NCBI GenBank assembly: GCA_018066285.1
Contig: JAGHRS010000015.1
Coordinates: 1-64,000 of the forward strand
Direction: 5' to 3'
Length of the DNA: 64,000 bases
Source: Candidatus Treponema caballi
Lineage (GTDB): Bacteria; Spirochaetota; Spirochaetia; Treponematales; Treponemataceae
Part shown: positions 1-8,322 of the stretch, piece after piece
Position numbering within the stretch: position 1 is the stretch's first letter
Layout of the letters: the number at the start of each line of letters is the position of its first letter
Translations under genes and position numbers: made by a program
The notes under the pieces: generated by a model
Told to the model about the DNA's origin: nothing
The model's input: only the letters and a program-made list of their open reading frames with translations
Databases searched by the model: none

Positions 1-30
1 ATGAAAAATAAGGAAATGAAAGACAAATAA
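1..30 (+). CDS. possible C-terminal end of a gene cut by the window edge
   Basis: Frame 1 reads nine codons and stops at TAA 28-30, followed directly by a strong terminator. This fits the last residues of a plus-strand gene whose body lies outside the window. The product cannot be identified. The visible residues are mostly Lys, Glu and Met. Confidence 0.3.
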   Translation: MKNKEMKDK

Positions 31-93
31 TTGTTCTTTTAAAGAACAAAAGCCAGATTTATGAGATTTTTTTTCTCAAAAATCTGGCTTTTG
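31..93 (+). terminator. palindrome and intrinsic terminator
   Basis: A 19-bp palindrome (31-49, arms TTGTTCTTT and AAAGAACAA around one T) abuts a 13-bp hairpin: AAAAGCCAGATTT at 48-60 pairs with AAATCTGGCTTTT ending at 92, and the inner part GAGA...TCTC also pairs. The stem ends in a T run on the plus strand and is A-rich at its other foot, so it could terminate from either side. Confidence 0.8.
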
Positions 94-240
94 TTTCAGG
101 CCTTAAAATTGTAGACCTTTTTCAGTGGCCTCCATCTCTGCGGTCCTTTTTTTTCGCTACCCCCTCTAGCGGGCCTCAGACGCCGGCCCGCAACGCCCGG
201 CTTGTGGATGGACAGCCTTTGCAAATAGGGGGGAGGGTGC

Positions 241-500
241 GACCGTCCATTCTGCGTTTTGAAAGCCATGTGGACGGTCGTTTTTTCAGTATTTTATCAG
301 TGTGACCGTCCAACTGTGAGCCAGACGGGTTTAAGGACGGTCGTTTTGCTTATAAGAGGGGGAGATTTAGGAAAAATCGGTTGCATTTTTGTGAGAAAGA
401 CCGTCCAGCCGTCTGTCAGATAAGGCCTTGGACGGTCGCACGCTGATATCCGCTAAAAAAAGACCGTCCAACGGCACCGTTTGGGGTGAGCTGGACGGTC
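241..500. repeat. array of four 39-bp inverted-repeat units
   Basis: Four units share the arms GACCGTCCA and TGGACGGTC at 241-279, 304-342, 399-437 and 462-500. Each is exactly 39 bp: 9-bp arms around a 21-bp centre that differs between units. One right arm starts with A instead of T. Start-to-start distances are 63, 95 and 63 bp. Some centres hold a smaller hairpin, e.g. AACGG/CCGTT near 470-482. The array sits just downstream of hisD. It could be a REP/BIME-like element, a binding-site array, or tandem RNA hairpins. Confidence 0.85.
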
Positions 501-517
501 GTTCTATTTACAGCTAC

Positions 518-1876
518 TTACGCTTTTCTGATGCGGGCTGCAGCGGCGTGGCCTGCGAGGCCCTCAGTGTCGCCGAGTGTGGCGGCCGTGTTGATTGAGT
601 GCAGGACGCCGTCCTTGTAGCTTCCGTCAGCGTTGTTCTCAGTTCTGAGCGTCGTAACCGTCTTCAGGAAGTGGCGGACGGCTAATCCGCCGGTAAACTT
701 GGCGGCGCCGCTTGTCGGAAGGATATGGTTCAGGCCGGCTGCGTAGTCACCAAGGACTTCAGCTGCTTCGTGGCCGATGAACAGCGTTCCGTAGTTATGC
801 GTGAGCTTTATGAGCGTGTCGCGCTTTTCGCCTGCATCCATTGCAATTTCAAGGTGCTCCGGCGCCTTGTTGTTTGCAATAAAAGCGGCCTGCTCAAGGC
901 TGTCTGCAATGATAATCAGGCCGTTGTTGTCTATGCTGACGCGCGCCGTCTTTGCTGTCGGAAGCTTGGCGAGCTGCTTTTCAATTTCTGCGCTGACCTG
1001 TTCTGCAAAGCCCTTTGTAAACGTAACGAGAATTGCCATTGCATCTGGGTCGTGCTCTGCCTGAGCGAGCATGTCTGCGGCGACCCATGCAGGCTTTGCG
1101 GTTTCATCCGCTATGACAAAGGCCTCTGTCGGGCCCGCGATGAAGTCAATGCCGACATCGCCGAATACTGACTTCTTGGCATCGGTAACGTACTTGTTGC
1201 CCGGGCCCGCGATGACGCTGCACTTCGGGACTGACTCAGTTCCGTAAGCCATTGCAGCTACAGACTGAGCGCCGCCCAGAGCGAACACCTTGTCGACGCC
1301 GCAAATCCATGCGGTGGCCATGATGCTTTCGTCAGCGTACGGGCGGCTTGTTCCGTCGGGAGCCGGGCGGGACGGTGTGCAGAGAACGGTTTCACTGCAG
1401 CCGGCGGCCTTTGCAGGAGCCGCGCACATGACGAGCGAGCTGAACAGCGGGAAGCGGCCTGCAGGAACGTAGAGGCCGGCTGTCTCCACCGGAATTGTCT
1501 TCTGACCGGTGATGAGGCCCGGCTCAAGTTCAACCTCAAAGTCGGAGAAGCATTCGCGCTGCTTTTTTGCGAACGTGAGTGCCAGGTCAAATGAGTGAGA
1601 AACTGCCTCGTACAGCTCAGGATTGTTTTTCTTAAGGTCATCGGCAGCGGCCTTGAGCGTATCCTTTGGAATGAGGAAGCTTTCTGGCTTTGACTGCTGG
1701 AAGCCCTGCTCAAAAAGCTCGGCGTCAATCTCGTGAAGCGCCTTGTCTCCATCCGCTTTTACGCGATTGAGATACGCAAGAACCTTCTCGTGGACATTTT
1801 CGCCAGAAGAGCCGGTGATGACACGCGGCTGAAACAGAGACTGTGGAACTTCGCTTGCGTTAATGATCTTTATCAT
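518..1876 (-). CDS. hisD: histidinol dehydrogenase HisD
   Basis: Catalyses the last two steps of histidine synthesis, the NAD-dependent oxidation of L-histidinol to L-histidine, in the cytoplasm. The 452-residue length is slightly above the usual 430. Family motifs are visible: GPGN followed by the PTE segment, AQAEHDPDA carrying the Gln and His zinc ligands, APEHLE with the catalytic Glu-His pair, and GDYAAGLNHILPT. The ATG overlaps the stop of the upstream HisA-IE gene by 4 bp (ATGA), so the two are translationally coupled. No other his genes lie in the window. Confidence 0.97.
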   Translation of the reverse strand: MIKIINASEVPQSLFQPRVITGSSGENVHEKVLAYLNRVKADGDKALHEIDAELFEQGFQQSKPESFLIPKDTLKAAADDLKKNNPELYEAVSHSFDLALTFAKKQRECFSDFEVELEPGLITGQKTIPVETAGLYVPAGRFPLFSSLVMCAAPAKAAGCSETVLCTPSRPAPDGTSRPYADESIMATAWICGVDKVFALGGAQSVAAMAYGTESVPKCSVIAGPGNKYVTDAKKSVFGDVGIDFIAGPTEAFVIADETAKPAWVAADMLAQAEHDPDAMAILVTFTKGFAEQVSAEIEKQLAKLPTAKTARVSIDNNGLIIIADSLEQAAFIANNKAPEHLEIAMDAGEKRDTLIKLTHNYGTLFIGHEAAEVLGDYAAGLNHILPTSGAAKFTGGLAVRHFLKTVTTLRTENNADGSYKDGVLHSINTAATLGDTEGLAGHAAAARIRKA

Positions 1877-3195
1877 TTTTTGTGCCTCCGGTCGAGCTCA
1901 TCCATGACGTCTTTCCAGGTGACGCCTTCCTTGCACATGAGCACGTTCAGGAAGTAGAGCAGGTCCGCGCATTCCCAGATGACTTCATCCTTGCCCTCAG
2001 CTTCGGTGACTTCCTCAGCTTCTTCCTCGATTTTTTCGCGGACGCGCTTTTCGTCAAGGCTTGCGGTATAGCTGCCCGGAGTCGGGTTTGCGAGACGGCC
2101 CTGCAGTGTTTCGTACAGGCGCTCCATCGTGCTTTTTGCCATGGCTTCGCTTGTCCAGCAAGTCCAGCTGTTTGTGTGGCAGGCAGGGCCATGCGGGATG
2201 ACCGTTGCGAGAACGGTGTCGCGGTCGCAGTCTGCCCTTAGGCGGACAACTTCAAGATAGTTGCCTGAGTGCTCGCCCTTTGTCCAGAGCACGTTGCGTG
2301 TGCGGCTCCAGAACGTGAGTTTTCCTGCGTCGAATGATTTATTAATAGCTTCGCGGTTTGCGTAGCCCATCATCATGTTTTCGCCCTGAACTGACTGGGC
2401 AATGACAGGGATAAGGCCTGCTGTGGTATCTTTTGCTTTTTCCCAGTTGAGGCACTCGATGAACGCTTCCTTAAGTGAAACCTTGCCGGTGTAAAGCGCC
2501 ATTCCCATCTGAACGTCGCAGCCCATCTTCTCAAGCTTGACTGCTTCTTCAAGGGTTGAAACACCGCCGGCTACAACAATGCGGCACTTGACGGCATTGC
2601 GCAGAGCCTCTGCCTGAGCCAAGTCGGTGCCCTGCATGCAGCCTTCTTTTTCAACGCAGGTGAAGAGCATTTCTTCGCAGTACTGCTCTGCGGCCTTTGC
2701 GCCTTCAATAAGCGGAATGCCGGCGGTCTCCGTCCAGCCTTTGACGGCTATTTCGCCATTAATTGCATCAACTGAAATGATTATTCTGTGTTTGCCGATT
2801 GCAGCAACAAGTTCATCCAGGAACGCCGTGTTGAGGATGGCGCCGTTAGCACGGTCTTCAGCCTTGGCCCATGCCGCTGACCCGATGATTACTTTCTCAG
2901 CGCCGAGGCTTATGAGCTCTTTCGCTTTCTTTACATCGCGGATGCCGCCGCCCACGCGTACGTTTCCCTTGCGGAGCAGGCTTTTCAGAAGCTCTGTGTT
3001 GGCCGTGGTTCCCTTGAGCTTGCCTTCGGTAACGACATTGCCGAGCGCTGCGTCCAGGTCAATGACAGCGACTTCGCCGTAGCGGTCGAATTCTTTGATG
3101 AGGGCATCTGCGTCGTCGCGCTGGAGGACGAGATCCTTGCCGTTCTTAAGCTGAACGACTTTTCCGTCTTTTAAGTCAATGGATGAAATAATCAT
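1873..3195 (-). CDS. hisA: HisA-HisI-HisE trifunctional fusion
   Basis: One 440-residue chain covers three histidine-pathway steps. Residues 1-250 are a HisA isomerase barrel with the putative catalytic Asp7 (SIDLKDG) and Asp143 (SVDAINGE) and the phosphate-binding GGGIRD. Residues 255-355 are HisI (phosphoribosyl-AMP cyclohydrolase) with metal ligands DCDRDT at 322-327 and GPACH at 336-340. Residues 357-440 are HisE (phosphoribosyl-ATP pyrophosphatase) with EEEAEEV and ECADLLYF. HisIE and HisIE-HisD fusions are well known; HisA joined to HisIE is uncommon. There is no Shine-Dalgarno before the ATG, which lies 6 bases after a -10 box. Confidence 0.93.
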   Translation of the reverse strand: MIISSIDLKDGKVVQLKNGKDLVLQRDDADALIKEFDRYGEVAVIDLDAALGNVVTEGKLKGTTANTELLKSLLRKGNVRVGGGIRDVKKAKELISLGAEKVIIGSAAWAKAEDRANGAILNTAFLDELVAAIGKHRIIISVDAINGEIAVKGWTETAGIPLIEGAKAAEQYCEEMLFTCVEKEGCMQGTDLAQAEALRNAVKCRIVVAGGVSTLEEAVKLEKMGCDVQMGMALYTGKVSLKEAFIECLNWEKAKDTTAGLIPVIAQSVQGENMMMGYANREAINKSFDAGKLTFWSRTRNVLWTKGEHSGNYLEVVRLRADCDRDTVLATVIPHGPACHTNSWTCWTSEAMAKSTMERLYETLQGRLANPTPGSYTASLDEKRVREKIEEEAEEVTEAEGKDEVIWECADLLYFLNVLMCKEGVTWKDVMDELDRRHKK

Positions 3196-3201
3196 GCATA
3201 A

Positions 3202-3230
3202 AGTGTAGCAAAAAGCCGCACCTTATGCAA
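3202..3230 (-). promoter_or_regulatory. promoter of hisA-IE-hisD, probably leaderless
   Basis: On the minus strand TTGCAT (3225-3230), a 17-base spacer and TACACT (3202-3207) are followed by six bases and then the ATG at 3193-3195. Transcription would begin at or beside the A of the start codon. No Shine-Dalgarno is present. The motif ATGCA recurs three times between 3194 and 3250, which may be an operator. Confidence 0.65.
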
Positions 3231-3268
3231 TTAGAGTGTATTTTTATGCAGTTGGCTGGATGTGCTGA

Positions 3269-3670
3269 TTACGCCAGCACCGCGTCGACGCCCTGGCTTT
3301 TGCACAGGTCATACAGCTTTTTGTCGCTTGTCAGGAGCGTGGCGGCTTTTCGGCGGGCGAGCGTCAGGTAGAACATATCGTAAGCAGAATGGTCCAGGCG
3401 GATGGCCTCATGCAGGCTTTCAAGAACGCTGTCGACAGGGTCAATGAACTGGTCAATCAGTTGAAGGGCTTTTACAAGCGTCATTTTTCCGTTATCTAAA
3501 TCCATTATTCCTGCCCGAACGTTTTTCCAACAAACTTGGGTAACTTCCGATTCATAGAGGATGGGTGCATACACGCGGTCAGCTTCTGCGATAGCCTTGT
3601 TAAAAACAGGTGCGCCAGAACGGTTGAGTAACATTGCGAATGCGGCGCTTGCATCAAGAACTACATTCAT
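3269..3670 (-). CDS. vapC: PIN-domain toxin (VapC family)
   Basis: A 133-residue PIN-domain protein, probably a ribonuclease toxin that cuts RNA unless bound by the antitoxin encoded just upstream. The acidic metal-binding set is in place: Asp6 (VVLDASAA), Glu40 or Glu42, Asp98 (SAYDMFY) and Asp116 (LTSDKKL). The ATG overlaps the antitoxin stop by 4 bp, the usual arrangement. Family assignment is secure; the RNA target cannot be told from sequence. Confidence 0.9.
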   Translation of the reverse strand: MNVVLDASAAFAMLLNRSGAPVFNKAIAEADRVYAPILYESEVTQVCWKNVRAGIMDLDNGKMTLVKALQLIDQFIDPVDSVLESLHEAIRLDHSAYDMFYLTLARRKAATLLTSDKKLYDLCKSQGVDAVLA

Positions 3671-3981
3671 CTGTCACGGTCCTCCCGAATCATTTCTTCC
3701 GGTGTCTGTGCTCCTTCTGGCAGATGCAGGTTCAGTGCTTCTATTTCAGCGAGCACTTGCAATCTGCGCTGCCGGTTCCTTTGAGCTTTGGTCATGGGAG
3801 TGTCTTCCACTTTTACCAGATATGGAGAGAAAGTGTTTTCTTCACCATATTCCTCTGCGCCGACTGCTCTGCCGAGTATGCAGATTGTCTCTTGAGTAAT
3901 GCTCCGGTTGTCTTTTTTTGCCATTTGGGCAAGTTTCTCGTAAAGATCATCCGGAAAATTGCGTACCTGAAGAAGTGCCAT
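3667..3981 (-). CDS. vapB: VapB/FitA-like ribbon-helix-helix antitoxin
   Basis: 104 residues beginning MALLQVRNFPDDLYEKL. The N terminus has the pattern of an Arc/FitA-type ribbon-helix-helix DNA-binding fold, with a strand and then two helices up to about residue 45. The charged C terminus would neutralise VapC. The open frame extends 11 codons upstream, but the start at 3981 is chosen because AGGAGGA lies 7 bases before it. A perfect inverted repeat spans the promoter, suggesting autorepression by the VapBC complex. Confidence 0.88.
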   Translation of the reverse strand: MALLQVRNFPDDLYEKLAQMAKKDNRSITQETICILGRAVGAEEYGEENTFSPYLVKVEDTPMTKAQRNRQRRLQVLAEIEALNLHLPEGAQTPEEMIREDRDR

Positions 3982-4003
3982 TGTGTCATCCTCCTGTGTG
4001 ACT

Positions 4004-4042
4004 GATGTATGCAATTATGATGCAGATTGCATACATCGTCAA
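4004..4042 (-). promoter_or_regulatory. vapBC promoter and operator
   Basis: Minus-strand TTGACG (4037-4042), 17 bases, then CATAAT (4014-4019). A perfect 12-bp inverted repeat, GATGTATGCAAT at 4004-4015 and ATTGCATACATC at 4026-4037, covers the -10 box and reaches the -35 box. This is the expected geometry for autoregulation by an antitoxin dimer. Confidence 0.8.
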
Positions 4043-4056
4043 GGGACAATGGGCAT

Positions 4057-4085
4057 GAAAAAAGCCCGCATGGTGTGCGGGCTTT
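4057..4085 (-). terminator. intrinsic terminator after the 4107-4898 lipoprotein gene
   Basis: Ten-bp stem AAAGCCCGCA (4061-4070) with TGCGGGCTTT (4076-4085) and a 5-base loop. On the minus strand the stem is followed by a run of T. It closes the minus-strand transcript and lies just upstream of the vapBC promoter. Confidence 0.85.
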
Positions 4086-4106
4086 GTCTGTCAGCAGAAC
4101 GCGGAG

Positions 4107-4898
4107 TTATTGCTGCTGCATCTGGAGCTTATTAAACTTCCAGGTTATGTTTACATCACTGGCTGTTGGTTCTGTTACATCTGCATATCCAATACCGCCG
4201 AGAGGGAAAACAAGTCCTTTTACTGCGGAGCCATCAGGAGGAGTAAGAGTTCCTTCTAATTCACCATTAATATAAATACCAATTTTACCATCGTTACGAG
4301 TTGCAACTTTTATTACGTTTTCCTGTCCTACAGGTTTGATGAATTCTGATCCTACCCAGCCGCCGCTTAAGCCATGAAACGTTGTTCCATCATAATACTC
4401 TAAAACATAGCTGTCATCGCAAAGGAAAAGTTCGTAATAGGTTCGACCGTTGCCAGTAGTACTATTTCCGAATAAAAATGCAACTCCGTAACCTGATGCT
4501 TCTTCACCTGAAGTTTTCTTTATGCTGACTTCAAACCCGATGCATGAGTCAAAATAAGGGTTAAAATCAAATGATTTAAAAGTGCCTTGTTGTGAACTGG
4601 CGTAATAATCATGTACGTTATTATCATTATCTGTATACGTTGCTGCGTTTCTATCTTCAGAATAGTCAAAGTTAAAACTTATAATCTGGGTCGTTTTATC
4701 ACTTGAGAAATAATCAGGTCTGTGGTTTGCAGAATAACTTGCGTCTTTTGATTTATCACGTGCGAGTGTCGCAGTATTCCACGTTCCTGCGTCTGCAGCT
4801 GGGTCAATTTCCTCTTCTGGTTCCCGCGGACATCCGGTCAGAATCAGTGATGCGGCAAGAATAAGCAGAACGGCAATAAGTAATTTTGTGCGTTTCAT
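4107..4898 (-). CDS. lipoprotein with a probable concanavalin/laminin-G-like beta-sandwich
   Basis: 263 residues. A basic N terminus and hydrophobic stretch end in the lipobox LTGC, so the mature protein should be acylated and membrane-anchored. An acidic linker follows. The remainder alternates short beta strands with many aromatic residues and contains GKIGIYINGELEGT, a pattern typical of concanavalin-like or 3-keto-disaccharide-hydrolase-like sandwiches. No catalytic motif is recognisable, so a carbohydrate-binding or surface role is inference. AGGAG precedes the ATG. Confidence 0.7.
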   Translation of the reverse strand: MKRTKLLIAVLLILAASLILTGCPREPEEEIDPAADAGTWNTATLARDKSKDASYSANHRPDYFSSDKTTQIISFNFDYSEDRNAATYTDNDNNVHDYYASSQQGTFKSFDFNPYFDSCIGFEVSIKKTSGEEASGYGVAFLFGNSTTGNGRTYYELFLCDDSYVLEYYDGTTFHGLSGGWVGSEFIKPVGQENVIKVATRNDGKIGIYINGELEGTLTPPDGSAVKGLVFPLGGIGYADVTEPTASDVNITWKFNKLQMQQQ

Positions 4899-5020
4899 TT
4901 TGTCATCTCCTTTTTTAAACGCGTTGTAAATAAGTTCTGAAAAAATCAGTTATGATTCTCTCTATATTTACTAGGATAACACGTTAATTAAGAGATGTCC
5001 AATAAGGCGGCAGGAATTGC

Positions 5021-6121
5021 TTATTCTTCCGCGTACTTTCCGCTCAGGGCAAGCACAGCGAACAGATACAGGCAGTTGTCGTAGTAACGGCGGTTGCCTG
5101 TACGTGGCGGCGTTTCCCAGAAGCGGCGGACAATTTTCTCACACGCAGCGGAAGTCTTATCCGAGCAGGCAAGCGTTGTCTGTGCCAGTGTTGCAAGCAG
5201 GCCTGTCGGATGCAGCGCCGGAATGACGGTCGGTGTTCCATCCACGTTGTACTTGCGGTATGCAGTTATTTCTGTGTCCTGGAAAAAGGTGACGAGCTTA
5301 TCTGCAACGTCAGAAAGTTCCGGTGTCTTTCCGTTCCAGAGTGCATCAAGTCCAATGTTGGCGCCAGTGCGGTATGCGTCGCTGAAGAAGTCTCCGTGAC
5401 CTTTTGGCGGTCCGTATGGGTTCGGGCTTCCGTCATTATATGCGTATTCCGCTGTCATGCCGGTTACCGGATGAGCTGCTGTAACGAGATAATTGCGGCT
5501 TGCGGCGGCTGCTTTTACCCAGAATTTTGCGTCGCGTTTATCTGCGTAATCTGCGAAGTGTTCGTAAAAATGCGGAAGGTGATATGACGGGTCGGTAAAT
5601 GGACATGCGGGAACAAAACGGATGAGATAATTCCAGCGGTTCCACATCTTGTAGTGATGATGAAGGACGGTATGCAGGATTTTGCGTGCCCACCATCCAT
5701 AGTTTTCGGGAGCGCCTTCTTCATCTGAGCTTCCCCATTTGCGGTCGGCAAGAATCAGATCCATGGCAAAGAATTCTTCCCCATCAGGAGCGGGCCCGTA
5801 CGCGTTTTTGGTACCGTCAAGCTGGCATGACCAGGCAAAATAACCCTTCATGACGCTTTCTTTCATATACATGTGTTTAAGTGCCCATTTCCAGAGCTTG
5901 TCGAAGATTTCCTTTTTATCCATCTGGACGGCGAACATCATGGCATAAGACATGCCTTCCGTACGGACGTCATTGTTGCCTGTGTCTGTGACAAAAGCCG
6001 TTCCATCATCGTTTTCAGCATAAAAACGTTCATTGCTTTCAAAAACAGCTTCCCATGCTGAGGCAACTTTTCTGTCTATCTGTTCCTGTGTATAACCGTA
6101 TTTTAAGAATGTGTTTACCAT
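5021..6121 (-). CDS. GH8 reducing-end xylose-releasing exo-oligoxylanase
   Basis: 366 residues with no signal peptide, so it should act in the cytoplasm on imported xylo-oligosaccharides, releasing xylose from the reducing end. Catalytic residues of the Rex group of GH8 are visible: general acid Glu55 (DVRTEGMSYAMM), general base Asp248 (FFSDAYRTGANIG) and His304 (PALHPTG), the residue that distinguishes Rex enzymes from endo-acting relatives. The length matches the family. It reads in the same direction as ppk and the 4107 lipoprotein gene. Confidence 0.9.
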   Translation of the reverse strand: MVNTFLKYGYTQEQIDRKVASAWEAVFESNERFYAENDDGTAFVTDTGNNDVRTEGMSYAMMFAVQMDKKEIFDKLWKWALKHMYMKESVMKGYFAWSCQLDGTKNAYGPAPDGEEFFAMDLILADRKWGSSDEEGAPENYGWWARKILHTVLHHHYKMWNRWNYLIRFVPACPFTDPSYHLPHFYEHFADYADKRDAKFWVKAAAASRNYLVTAAHPVTGMTAEYAYNDGSPNPYGPPKGHGDFFSDAYRTGANIGLDALWNGKTPELSDVADKLVTFFQDTEITAYRKYNVDGTPTVIPALHPTGLLATLAQTTLACSDKTSAACEKIVRRFWETPPRTGNRRYYDNCLYLFAVLALSGKYAEE

Positions 6122-6193
6122 AGTACTACTTTTCCTGCAATTTTAAATGAACTGTAAACTTTCTCGATAATGCGTATTTTCTTTATCGGCAGA

Positions 6194-8314
6194 TTAGCGG
6201 CGGACTATGAACTCGCGTGGAATCTTTTTTGAAAGCGCGTCAGCTTTTTTTCTGTATTCGTTGTACAGGAATTCCTGAGCGCGTACTTCATCTTCGCCTG
6301 TGACAGGTTTACGACGTACCCATGTACCTGTGCTTTCAAGATAATGCGCTTTTGTGTTATCCCGGAAGTACGTGAGGAGTTCGTCTTTAAGCGCGCTGAA
6401 AATGTCCTGCTGAACGACCGGGAACATAAGCTCTACGCGGCGGTCAAGGTTACGCGGCATCCAGTCAGCGCTTGAAAGATACAGCTCTTCTGCGCCCGCA
6501 TTCTGAAAGTAAAACATCCGGGAGTGCTCAAGGTAACGGTCAACAATGCTTACGACGGAAATGTTTTCGCTCTGTTTCTTTACGCCCGGCACGAGCATGC
6601 AGATGCCGCGTACGTTGAGCAGAACGCGCACGTTCGAGCAGCTGGCACGGTAGAGCGCTTCTATGATTTCCTCGTGAGCGAGGCTGTTCATCTTTGCAAT
6701 GATGAGTCCGGGGCTTTCCGGCGTTGACGTCTGGATTTCCCTTTCAATAAGCGAAAGAAGACGCGACTTCAGGTTGATTGGCGCCATGTACAGGTTCTTC
6801 ATGGTCTGGATGGCAGAGTAGCCTGAAATCATGTTGAAGAAGAGCGTCGCGTCGTTTGCTATCTGGACATTTGTCGTAAAGAGAGAGATGTCGCTGTACA
6901 GGCGGGCAGTCTTGTCGTTGTAGTTTCCGGTGGACATGTGCACATACCGCTGAATGCCGTCCTGTTCGCGGCGTACGATGAGCAGCATCTTTGCGTGCAC
7001 TTTCAGGTTCTGGATGCCGTATACGACGATGGCGCCTGCCTGTTCAAGCTCAGCCGCCCACGAAATGTTCCGCTTTTCATCAAAGCGTGCCTTAAGCTCA
7101 ACGAACGCGGTGACCTGTTTTCCGTTCTGCGCCGCTTTTTCGAGTGCGCGTACAATAGGCGAATCACCGCTTGTCCGGTACAGCGTCATCTTGATTGCAA
7201 GCACCGACGGATCAGATGCGGCGTCGTTCAGGAGTCTGACGACAGGGTCGTACGCTTCGTACGGCACATGCAGCATGACATCTTTCTGGCGCAGTGTTGC
7301 CCAAAGCGGCTGGTTTTCAGGGAAGGCGACGGACAGGCAGTTTTTCCACTGCGGGTTCTTAAGCTTCTGAAAGCCTTCGACTGTGGTGACATCTGTAAGC
7401 GTAGAGATGTCTACAATACCGCTTGTCGGATAGATGTCACTGTCAGAAAGCGCAAGTTTCTCTTTAAGGATGGCCTGAATGCGCTTACTTTCATCGTTGC
7501 AGACAAGACGTACTGCCCGCGCTGACTCGCGTTTTGAAAGAGCTTCTTCCATTGCCTGGATGAAGTCGCTTTTTGTTTCTTCATCAACAGCGAAGTCCGC
7601 GTCGCACGTGACTTTGAAAAGGAGCTTTTCTGTAATGCTGTAGCCCGGGAAAAGCTGCGTTCCGTACAGGCTGATGATGTCATCAACAAGGGTAAACTGC
7701 TTTTCGTCCGCTGTTGAAGGCAGCCAGATGACGCGCGGTATGCTTGTCGGAATCTGGACTATGGCAAGCGGCTCCTTCACCGGCTTTAAAAGCTCGGGAA
7801 GCTCGTTTTCCGGAAGCAGCGGCTGAAGCAGGAACGCTGCATGAAGGCGCAGGTTGGTGATGTACGGGAACTGTCCGTTGTCGTTGGTGCGCCTGGGTGT
7901 CAGAAGCGGGAAGATTTCCTGCCTGAAAAGGCGTTCGGTGTATTCTTTCTGCTCAAGCGAGTATTTCTTTGCGGGAACGTAGGTGAGACCGTGCTTTTCG
8001 AGCGCCGGGAAAATCTCCTTGTTCAGGACATGGTTCTGGATATGCGTCAGTTCGTGGACACGCTCTGAAATGCGTTCAAGCTGCTGTCTGGCAGTAAGGC
8101 CGGAGCTGTCGCGCCAGTCAGGGTCTTTTTCTGCGGTATGGCGGAGTCCTGCCACACGGATCATGAAAAACTCGTCAAAGTTTGAGGTGACGATTGTCAG
8201 GAACTTAAGGCGCTCGAGCAGAGGAACGCTTTTGTCGGCCGCTTCATCAAGAACGCGGGCGTTGAACTCAATCCATGAAAGCTCACGGTTGAAGAACTTC
8301 TGCTTCTTTCCCAT
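6194..8314 (-). CDS. ppk1: polyphosphate kinase Ppk1
   Basis: Reversibly transfers the terminal phosphate of ATP onto inorganic polyphosphate. The 706-residue length is typical. The catalytic His sits in LKVHAKMLLI, followed by MSTGNYNDKTARLYSD, and the second conserved His is in YLEHSRMFYF. The frame can be read from GTG at 8326, but ATG 8314 is preferred: GAGG lies 6 bases before it and the mature-like start MGKKQKFFNRELSWIEFN fits the family. It follows ppx almost directly, so synthesis and breakdown of polyphosphate are co-transcribed. Confidence 0.95.
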   Translation of the reverse strand: MGKKQKFFNRELSWIEFNARVLDEAADKSVPLLERLKFLTIVTSNFDEFFMIRVAGLRHTAEKDPDWRDSSGLTARQQLERISERVHELTHIQNHVLNKEIFPALEKHGLTYVPAKKYSLEQKEYTERLFRQEIFPLLTPRRTNDNGQFPYITNLRLHAAFLLQPLLPENELPELLKPVKEPLAIVQIPTSIPRVIWLPSTADEKQFTLVDDIISLYGTQLFPGYSITEKLLFKVTCDADFAVDEETKSDFIQAMEEALSKRESARAVRLVCNDESKRIQAILKEKLALSDSDIYPTSGIVDISTLTDVTTVEGFQKLKNPQWKNCLSVAFPENQPLWATLRQKDVMLHVPYEAYDPVVRLLNDAASDPSVLAIKMTLYRTSGDSPIVRALEKAAQNGKQVTAFVELKARFDEKRNISWAAELEQAGAIVVYGIQNLKVHAKMLLIVRREQDGIQRYVHMSTGNYNDKTARLYSDISLFTTNVQIANDATLFFNMISGYSAIQTMKNLYMAPINLKSRLLSLIEREIQTSTPESPGLIIAKMNSLAHEEIIEALYRASCSNVRVLLNVRGICMLVPGVKKQSENISVVSIVDRYLEHSRMFYFQNAGAEELYLSSADWMPRNLDRRVELMFPVVQQDIFSALKDELLTYFRDNTKAHYLESTGTWVRRKPVTGEDEVRAQEFLYNEYRKKADALSKKIPREFIVRR

Positions 8315-8322
8315 GCAACGCC

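Noticed and set aside
169-191. GCGGGCC/GGCCCGC hairpin as a terminator
   Set aside because: No T run on either strand; reported terminator activity would be unsupported.
241-500. CRISPR array
   Set aside because: Units are inverted repeats with two complementary 9-bp arms, unequal spacing and no cas genes; there are no constant direct repeats with unique spacers.
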